NCBI GenBank assembly: GCA_018065685.1
Contig: JAGHSU010000127.1
Location: forward strand, 1 to 11,617
From: Candidatus Methanocorpusculum equi
GTDB taxonomy: Archaea; Halobacteriota; Methanomicrobia; Methanomicrobiales; Methanocorpusculaceae
DNA: 11,617 nt
Direction of reading: 5' to 3'
Part shown: positions 6,952 through 11,617 of the stretch, in pieces
How the letters are laid out: every line of letters begins with the position of its first letter
Numbering within the stretch: the stretch's first letter is position 1
Position numbers and translations under genes: made by a program
The notes under the pieces: generated by a model
Databases searched by the model: none
What the model was told of the DNA's origin: nothing
The model's input: the letters and a program-made list of their open reading frames with translations, nothing else

Positions 6952-7599
6952 ATGAAATTACGTTACGCAGGCCACTCTTGCTTTATTATATCTGCCTCGA
7001 AAAAAATCGTCATTGACCAGATGCCGCCCGGGGATAACATCGACGCAGACATCGTGCTCTTAACCCATGCCCACGGAGACCACCTGGGTGACCACCCCGA
7101 GAAGTTCAGACGTGTGTATGCGGTCCATGAACTTGCCTCATGGCTGTCAGCTAAGGGTGTTGATGCACGGGGAATGAACATCGGAGGGACGGTGACTGAC
7201 GGAGACGTCGAAATAACCATGGTCCGCGCGGAGCACTCCAGTTCAATTATGGAAAACGGCGTACCCGTCTATATGGGGGAGCCGTGCGGATTTATCATCC
7301 GCACAGAAGGTATTACCATCTATCACGCAGGAGATACCGGGCTCTTTTCAGATATGAACCTCATCAGGTCTCTTTATCATCCGGATGTGGCGCTCCTTCC
7401 CGCAGGAGGTCTCTACACCATGGGACCAGCGGAAGCAATGATGGCTGCCGAATTTGTGGGAGCTCCCCTGGTCATTCCGATGCACTACAATACGTTCCCT
7501 GCGATACAGCAGGACTTAACCGGATTTAAGAAGGCGATTGAGGAGACAACCGCGATGAAGGTTGAGCTGCTGCAGCCGGGAAATGAACTGACACTGTAA
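6952..7599 (+). CDS. Metal-dependent hydrolase, UPF0173 (metallo-beta-lactamase fold)
   Basis: A 215-residue cytoplasmic metallohydrolase of the UlaG-like/UPF0173 branch. The first motif, THAHGDH, gives metal ligands His39, His41, Asp43 and His44. His95 in RAEHSS, Asp128 in HAGDTG and His178 in MHYNTFP complete a two-metal site. Length and the short N-terminus (MKLRYAGHSCF) are typical for this family in archaea. The natural substrate is not known for most members; phosphodiester or lactone bonds are possible. It is a single gene: it diverges from hypD (154 bp gap) and converges on uvrA across a repeat-filled 98-bp junction. Confidence 0.92.
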   Translation: MKLRYAGHSCFIISASKKIVIDQMPPGDNIDADIVLLTHAHGDHLGDHPEKFRRVYAVHELASWLSAKGVDARGMNIGGTVTDGDVEITMVRAEHSSSIMENGVPVYMGEPCGFIIRTEGITIYHAGDTGLFSDMNLIRSLYHPDVALLPAGGLYTMGPAEAMMAAEFVGAPLVIPMHYNTFPAIQQDLTGFKKAIEETTAMKVELLQPGNELTL

Positions 7600-7615
7600 C
7601 CGGAAACAGATAAAA

Positions 7616-7685
7616 CAAAAATAAAAACCGCAACAAAACAAAAACCGCAGCAAAAATAAAAACCGCCGCAAAAATAAAACCAGGG
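7616..7685. repeat. 17-18 bp tandem repeats with T-tracts, 3' of uvrA
   Basis: Units at 7616-7633, 7634-7650, 7651-7668 and a partial 7669-7685 follow a consensus CAAAAATAAAAACCGCNG. On the minus strand they form successive TTTTTATTTTT tracts separated by GCGG, starting 12 bases after the uvrA stop. This is a likely multi-site oligo-T terminator for uvrA. Confidence 0.7.
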
Positions 7686-7697
7686 TTCCGGAACAGA

Positions 7698-8192
7698 TTA
7701 CTTCAGCATCTGCTTCAGGAACTGACCGGTATAACTTTTTTTCACCCGTGCCACCTCCTCAGGTGTCCCCTTCGCGATAATCTGCCCTCCGGCACTTCCC
7801 CCTTCCGGCCCTAAGTCCAGGATATAATCCGCCGACTTAATCACATCCAGATTGTGCTCAATGACAATGACCGTGTTTCCCTTTTCAACCAGACTGTCAA
7901 GAACGCCGATTAACTTCTTCACATCATGGAAATGCAGACCGGTTGTCGGCTCATCAAGGATGTAGACGGTTTTTCCGCCGGAGCGTTTCGCAAGCTCGCG
8001 GGTAAGTTTAATCCGCTGCGCCTCGCCTCCGGAAAGGGTGGTCGAACTCTGCCCGAGTTTGATGTAGCCAAGACCTACGTCCGCTAATGTCTGCAGTTTT
8101 GCCGTCACATTCGGATGAGCTGAGAAAAGCTCAAGCGCCTCATCCACACTCATATTCAGAACATCCGAGATGGACTTCCCCTTAAACCTCAC
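7698..8192 (-). CDS. uvrA: UvrA C-terminal fragment (second ATPase half)
   Basis: This is the end of excinuclease subunit A. It holds the second ABC signature LSGGEAQR, Walker [14 protein letters not shown], and the terminal [25 protein letters not shown] typical of UvrA. It is in the same frame as the N-terminal part (8328-10502) but is separated from it by the stop-riddled zinc-finger segment. The GTG at 8190-8192 is only the first possible start after the last stop and corresponds to a Val inside the normal protein ([10 protein letters not shown]). There is no promoter or ribosome site to suggest independent translation. The ending KQMLK is normal for the family, so the 3' end itself is intact. 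Confidence 0.9.
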   Translation of the reverse strand: MRFKGKSISDVLNMSVDEALELFSAHPNVTAKLQTLADVGLGYIKLGQSSTTLSGGEAQRIKLTRELAKRSGGKTVYILDEPTTGLHFHDVKKLIGVLDSLVEKGNTVIVIEHNLDVIKSADYILDLGPEGGSAGGQIIAKGTPEEVARVKKSYTGQFLKQMLK

Positions 8193-8327
8193 CTCGAGCG
8201 TCTCCGCATTGTAGCGTGTTCCTTTGCACTCCTAACACTACACATACACATCACGGAGCAAGTTCATCTAAATATACATCACACCGTCTCAGCAACAGGC
8301 CTCGCACCCCCCTCCATTTACGTTGAA
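8193..8327 (-). other. Degenerate segment encoding the UvrA C-terminal zinc finger
   Basis: Read in the uvrA frame, this segment has stops at 8289-8291 (TGA), 8268-8270, 8238-8240 and 8232-8234 (TAG), after a TAA at 8328-8330. Between them it still reads FNVNGGGCEAC, DGVMYI, DVYV and [14 protein letters not shown]. This matches the usual F-N-V-x-G-G-x-C-E-A-C ... Y-V-x-C-x-x-C-K-G-x-R-Y-N-x-E-T-L-E-V block with no length change. The four zinc cysteines (codons at 8304, 8295, 8235 and 8226) keep the C-x2-C-x19-C-x2-C spacing. The damage is therefore clustered substitution, not insertion or deletion. Confidence 0.85.
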
Positions 8328-10502
8328 TTAAACACGCCCGGGACCGTACCCGCGGATCTTTGCCTCTTTCGTTTCCGCAAATATCTTCCTGATGTCATCA
8401 AAGACCTTGGTATATGTCGCAGGATTGGAACGCGGGGTTCTGCCGATTGGTGACTGGTCAATTACAATGACATTTTCAAGTTTGCCGTCAAAGGAAAGGG
8501 ATTTGAAAGCTCCCGGTGTTTCCTTTGACTGATGGAGTTTCTGCCTGAGTGCCTGATACAGCGTATCATAAATCAGCGTGGACTTTCCCGAACCGGAGAC
8601 TCCTGTGACAACCGTCAGCGTCCCGAGCGGAATCTTTGCGGTCACATTCTTCAGATTGTTCTCCGTACAACCGGAGATGGTCAGATATGAATCAGAGCTT
8701 CTGCGGGACGCTGGTACCGGAATCTCATACTCTCCTGAAAGGTACTTTCCGGTGAGTGAGTCTTTTGCTTCGGCAATTTCCTGAGGTGTGCCGGCAGCAG
8801 TGATTTTTCCTCCGTAAATCCCCGCCCCGGGGCCGATATCAATGACATAATCCGCAGCACGGATGGTCTCTTCGTCATGCTCGACCACAATAACCGTATT
8901 CCCGAGGTCACGCAGATGTTTTAAGGTTGCTATCAGTTTCTGGTTATCCCTCTGATGCAGACCGATGGAAGGCTCATCAAGGATGTACAAAACCCCCATC
9001 AGATTTGAACCAATCTGCGTTGCAAGGCGTATACGCTGCGCCTCACCCCCTGAAAGCGACCCGGCACTGCGTGAAAGCGTAAGGTATCCGAGCCCAACCT
9101 CCTGCAGGAAGGTAAGACGCGAATGAATCTCGCGAAGAATTAGACGGGCAATCTCTCCCTCTTTTTCCGTCAGCTTAAGGCTGTCAAAGAACGAGAGGGC
9201 ATCATCAATCGACATGTCTGTTACATCAGCAATGGATTTTCCGGCGATTTTTACCGCAAGCACCGACTCTTTCAGACGCTTTCCGTGACATGTAGGGCAG
9301 GGAAGAATCCGCATGAACTTTTCAAGCTCCGCCTTCCGGTAATCAGACTTTGACTCGGAGTGCAGGCGGGCCACCTGCGGAAGGAGCCCCTCCCATGTCC
9401 CGTGATAGGCGAACTCCGCATTCCGCGAACTCTGTTTGAAATGAATCTGTGCATCTCCCGTCCCGTACATCAGCCCGTTGTACTGCTCCCTGGTAAGCTC
9501 CTCAATAGGCGTCATCAGGGTAAACCCGAGATAGTCGCCGACACCTTTCAGATACTGGACGCGGAACCCGTCGAAATAATTTTTATAAGTGGCAACCGCC
9601 CCTTCGGAGATTGAAAGACTCTTATCAGGAATAATCAGATCCGGGTCAAAAATCATCTGGAAGCCGAGACCGTTACAGGTCGGGCACGCCCCGAACGGAC
9701 TGTTGAAGGAAAACATACGCGGCTGCAGCTCCTCAAACGACATGCCGCAGACGGGGCATGCCATCTTTGCAGAGTAGACGGCATCTTTGGTATCTCCGCC
9801 GGATGATACATACACAAGCCCGTCTTCAGCATGTTCCAGCGCTTTTTCCAACGCTTCATTTATTCGGGAACGGTCCGATGCGTCACAGCGGTCGATTACG
9901 ATATCGATGTTGTGCATAATGTAACGTCCGAGTTTTATCTCATCGTCAGTACGGTAAATTTCTCCATCGACACGCACCCTGGTAAAACCGTCCGCGTTTA
10001 AATCGCGGAACAGCTGCTCATACGTTCCTTTCTTCTTTCTGACGACTGGGGCCAGCACAGTCACCATTCCTGAAAAATCCTTCATAACCGCGTCAGCTAT
10101 CTGTGCAGGGCTTCTTGCCTCAATTCTTACATGATGCTTCGGACAGTAGGGCACACCAATGCGGGAGAATAAAAGGCGGAGATAATCATAAATTTCGGTA
10201 ACGGTCCCCACGGTTGAGCGCGGATTCTTCGAAGTGGTCTTTTGTTCAATCGCGATGGAGGGGGAAAGCCCGTCAATAGAATCAACATCAGGCTTTCGCA
10301 TCTGTCCTAAAAACTGTCGCGCATAGGCAGAAAGCGATTCGACATACCGTCTTTGCCCCTCTGCATAAATTGTATCGAACGCGAGAGTGGACTTACCCGA
10401 GCCGGAGACCCCGGTAATTACCGTTAGTTTGTCACGGGGGATGGTCACAGAGATATTCCGGAGATTGTGCTGCCGCGCCCCCTTTACCTCGAGATTTTTC
10501 AT
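8328..10502 (-). CDS. uvrA: Excinuclease ABC subunit A, N-terminal 724 residues (gene interrupted)
   Basis: UvrA is the damage-recognition ATPase of nucleotide excision repair; it dimerises and loads UvrB. Seen here are Walker [10 protein letters not shown] (31-39), the first zinc finger CPVC...CPTC (Cys249, 252, 273, 276), CPTCHGKRL at 402-410, signature LSGGEAQR (483-490), Walker B LYILDEP (505-511) and the second Walker [10 protein letters not shown] (634-642). The frame stops at TAA 8328-8330, just after RGYGPGR, where the family continues FSFNV. The whole locus, 7698-10502, would give 934 residues, the usual length. uvrB and uvrC are not in the window. It lies 31 bp after the TrmB-like gene on the same strand. 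If the stops are real, UvrA lacks its second signature and Walker B and should be inactive. Confidence 0.95.
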   Translation of the reverse strand: MKNLEVKGARQHNLRNISVTIPRDKLTVITGVSGSGKSTLAFDTIYAEGQRRYVESLSAYARQFLGQMRKPDVDSIDGLSPSIAIEQKTTSKNPRSTVGTVTEIYDYLRLLFSRIGVPYCPKHHVRIEARSPAQIADAVMKDFSGMVTVLAPVVRKKKGTYEQLFRDLNADGFTRVRVDGEIYRTDDEIKLGRYIMHNIDIVIDRCDASDRSRINEALEKALEHAEDGLVYVSSGGDTKDAVYSAKMACPVCGMSFEELQPRMFSFNSPFGACPTCNGLGFQMIFDPDLIIPDKSLSISEGAVATYKNYFDGFRVQYLKGVGDYLGFTLMTPIEELTREQYNGLMYGTGDAQIHFKQSSRNAEFAYHGTWEGLLPQVARLHSESKSDYRKAELEKFMRILPCPTCHGKRLKESVLAVKIAGKSIADVTDMSIDDALSFFDSLKLTEKEGEIARLILREIHSRLTFLQEVGLGYLTLSRSAGSLSGGEAQRIRLATQIGSNLMGVLYILDEPSIGLHQRDNQKLIATLKHLRDLGNTVIVVEHDEETIRAADYVIDIGPGAGIYGGKITAAGTPQEIAEAKDSLTGKYLSGEYEIPVPASRRSSDSYLTISGCTENNLKNVTAKIPLGTLTVVTGVSGSGKSTLIYDTLYQALRQKLHQSKETPGAFKSLSFDGKLENVIVIDQSPIGRTPRSNPATYTKVFDDIRKIFAETKEAKIRGYGPGRV

Positions 10503-10528
10503 AGCTGTGTATTAGGTATGACGGGATA

Positions 10529-10536
10529 GGATATTA
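10529..10536 (-). promoter_or_regulatory. Possible TATA box of uvrA
   Basis: TAATATCC on the minus strand is centred about 30 bases before the uvrA ATG and overlaps the stop codon of the TrmB-like gene. It is weak; read-through from the regulator gene is the alternative. Confidence 0.35.
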
Positions 10537-11346
10537 GGGTTTAGAGACCGTCACTTCCCGACCTCTGTAAGGTGGGTAAAGAGAGCCGCATAAATTAAGG
10601 AAAACATCGTCTGTTTCCGGAAATAGATAACAGTCCCGGTGACCCCGCGCTCTGTCATATTTTATACTCAGTATCTCTGTCCGGTCAGAGAGACAGATGA
10701 TACGGTTTTCATTGTGAATCTGCAGAACAAAGTCATCCACGGTTCCAATCTGGTTCAGGATATCCTGACTTAACAGATAACAGGGGAGGGGAATCTGTTC
10801 CGCAAAAACGGGTTCGGCAACGAGGATTCTGAGGAAAAGACGCCGGGACAGCTGCTTTAATGCTTTATCCGAAAAATGCTCCTTAAAATATCCAACATCG
10901 TTTACAAATATCACCATCTCTTCCTTTGCTTTTGAGCAGATGTTCTGCAGATGTGTTTCAATCACCCATTCTGAAGAGAGTTCATAGGATTTGATGGACA
11001 TACGGTCCGGAATATTGTTATGCTGCTCAAAGTTGTTCAGGTATGTCTCGATAGAGGTATAGGTATCGATGGATTCGGCACGCAGCCGGTCGAAAATCTC
11101 CTTCGTATCAACTGCCGCGTATCTCACAGGTTTTCCCCCGCTGTTTTCCACAAACCCGCGCGTTTCAAGAGAGGCTAAAACACTGTATATTTTGTTCCTT
11201 GGAACGCCGCTGAACGCATAAATATCTTTGACAGATGCTGATTTCAGGTGAAATATGATGTAATACACCTTTCCCTCGTTTTCCGAGAGCCCGAGCAGTC
11301 TCATTTTCGAGAGAGACTCCCCGTTGTCTTCAACCGGATTATTCAT
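10534..11346 (-). CDS. TrmB-family transcriptional regulator
   Basis: A 270-residue archaeal DNA-binding regulator. The N-terminal winged helix-turn-helix spans about 13-80: MRLLGLSENEGKVYYII, then VKDIYAFSGVPRNKIYSVL (the recognition part) and the wing GFVENSGGKPVRYAAV. A polar helical stretch at about 84-110 could serve dimerisation. The remaining ~160 residues resemble the PLD-like sensor half found in many TrmB relatives, but no sugar-binding residues can be assigned. TrmB proteins control sugar uptake and central metabolism in several archaea; the ligand here is unknown. uvrA follows after 31 bp. A near-palindrome lies between its TATA box and its start, suggesting autoregulation. Confidence 0.88.
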   Translation of the reverse strand: MNNPVEDNGESLSKMRLLGLSENEGKVYYIIFHLKSASVKDIYAFSGVPRNKIYSVLASLETRGFVENSGGKPVRYAAVDTKEIFDRLRAESIDTYTSIETYLNNFEQHNNIPDRMSIKSYELSSEWVIETHLQNICSKAKEEMVIFVNDVGYFKEHFSDKALKQLSRRLFLRILVAEPVFAEQIPLPCYLLSQDILNQIGTVDDFVLQIHNENRIICLSDRTEILSIKYDRARGHRDCYLFPETDDVFLNLCGSLYPPYRGREVTVSKP

Positions 11347-11356
11347 TAAATTGTGT

Positions 11357-11370
11357 TACCCTTAAAGGTA
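11357..11370. promoter_or_regulatory. Candidate operator at the TrmB-like gene
   Basis: TACCCTTAAAGGTA is a 14-bp palindrome with one mismatched pair. It lies directly between the TATA box (11371-11380) and the start codon, where a bound repressor would block initiation. Known TrmB sites in other archaea are also short inverted repeats, but this sequence differs from them. Confidence 0.4.
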
Positions 11371-11380
11371 CTTATATTTT
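11371..11380 (-). promoter_or_regulatory. TATA box of TrmB-like gene
   Basis: The minus strand reads AAAATATAAG, preceded by ACG so that the context is ACGAAAATATAAG, with a BRE-like purine-rich stretch. Its centre is 29 bases before the ATG at 11346, predicting a very short or absent leader. Confidence 0.6.
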
Positions 11381-11548
11381 CGTATTTTTGGACGGAAATT
11401 CCATTGATGAAAAACGTACCCGGTAATCTCTTCTGGGGGAATAAGGGATTTTTCCCATCTGCATAAGTAGTTTCCCCATCTGAGAGATGGATATTGTGAC
11501 TGATAACTGTTACATAACCTATTTATTATTCTCCCCAAATAATAAAGA
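11381..11548. other. Non-coding stretch with hairpins upstream of the TrmB-like gene
   Basis: No convincing gene is present; the longest plus-strand frame here is a 19-codon ATG frame at 11407-11466 with no support. The stretch holds a direct repeat TTTCCC(C)ATCTG at 11451-11461 and 11471-11482 (20-bp phase), a 6-bp stem CCATCT/AGATGG with a 3-base loop at 11476-11490, and a perfect 9-bp AT stem TTTATTATT/AATAATAAA with a 7-base loop at 11522-11546. The last abuts the terminal inverted repeat. Confidence 0.6.
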
Positions 11549-11599
11549 TGTAGTATCCCGAAATTAGCTCAGTATTTATCTGATTCTGAATCGCATCCA
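11549..11599 (-). repeat. Right copy of a 51-bp inverted repeat
   Basis: This is the reverse complement of bases 1-51, with 49 of 51 matching. Like the left copy it lies upstream of an inward-facing gene, here 203 bp before the TrmB-like start, and carries the same palindrome (11582-11592) and GATAAATACT element (11571-11580, minus strand). Eighteen further bases of the window beyond it cannot be compared with the other copy. Confidence 0.85.
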
Positions 11600-11617
11600 T
11601 CACACGCAGCCCAGAAC

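Noticed and set aside
7616..7685. CRISPR array
   Set aside because: The units are contiguous 17-18 bp A-rich repeats with no spacers and no cas genes nearby.
8232..8330. Recoding of TAG as pyrrolysine in uvrA
   Set aside because: TAA and TGA occur in the same short stretch, and several sense codons are also changed, so a single recoded codon cannot explain it.
8226..8336. Diversity-generating retroelement target in uvrA
   Set aside because: The altered positions are not limited to adenines of one strand, no reverse transcriptase or template repeat is in the window, and UvrA is not a surface or binding protein of the usual kind.
11407..11466. 19-codon plus-strand frame (MKNVPGNLFWGNKGFFPSA)
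   Set aside because: There is no promoter, no ribosome site and no homology cue, and it lies in the structured leader of the regulator gene.
11561..11617. tRNA-like TTAGCTCAGT in the right terminal repeat
   Set aside because: It matches a tRNA D-arm start, but no pairing GAGC, anticodon arm or TTC-containing T-arm follows within the remaining bases. The left copy reads TTAGTTCAGT and is also not foldable as tRNA.

Overview
The window looks like a stretch of chromosome from a methanogenic archaeon of the Methanomicrobiales type; Methanocorpusculum is a plausible guess but is not proven. The signs are archaeal TATA boxes about 27-31 bases before many first genes, oligo-T terminators, a TrmB-family regulator, an Hjc/RecU-like nuclease, an archaeal small dicluster ferredoxin, HypD (which implies [NiFe] hydrogenase) and a bacterial-type UvrA of the kind many mesophilic methanogens carry.

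Layout, left to right. Bases 1-103 hold a 51-bp repeat and the dapA leader. dapA and dapB (104-1751, +) overlap by 8 bases and encode the two consecutive steps from aspartate semialdehyde towards diaminopimelate and lysine. A 57-residue 2x[4Fe-4S] ferredoxin (1814-1987, +) follows from its own promoter. Next is a cstA-type peptide transporter (2010 to about 3530, +) whose frame is broken near both ends. On the minus strand, converging on cstA, a PD-(D/E)XK nuclease gene and a HAD phosphatase gene form a TAATG-coupled pair (4714 to 3579). A lipoprotein gene (4829-5272, +) diverges from them. hypD followed by a small TPR gene (6797 to 5354, -) comes next, then a leaderless metallo-beta-lactamase-fold hydrolase (6952-7599, +). 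Last are uvrA (10502 to 7698, -) and, upstream on the same strand, a TrmB-like regulator (11346 to 10534). The final 271 bases are non-coding and carry palindromes, a hairpin and the inverted partner of the terminal repeat.

Most of the genes are ordinary housekeeping functions: lysine biosynthesis, electron carrier, peptide uptake, hydrogenase maturation and DNA repair. Four things stand out. (1) A 51-bp repeat (49 of 51 matching) lies in inverted orientation at both ends, each copy upstream of an inward-facing gene. (2) In uvrA, about 105 bp encoding the C-terminal zinc finger carry five in-frame stop codons and many substitutions, but no indel, and all four zinc cysteines are kept. (3) cstA is frameshifted at homopolymers. 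(4) A/T-rich tandem arrays fill both convergent gene junctions downstream of minus-strand genes. I did not find a clear new defence or mobile system. The uvrA patch and the terminal inverted repeats most deserve a look, and both could be assembly effects.
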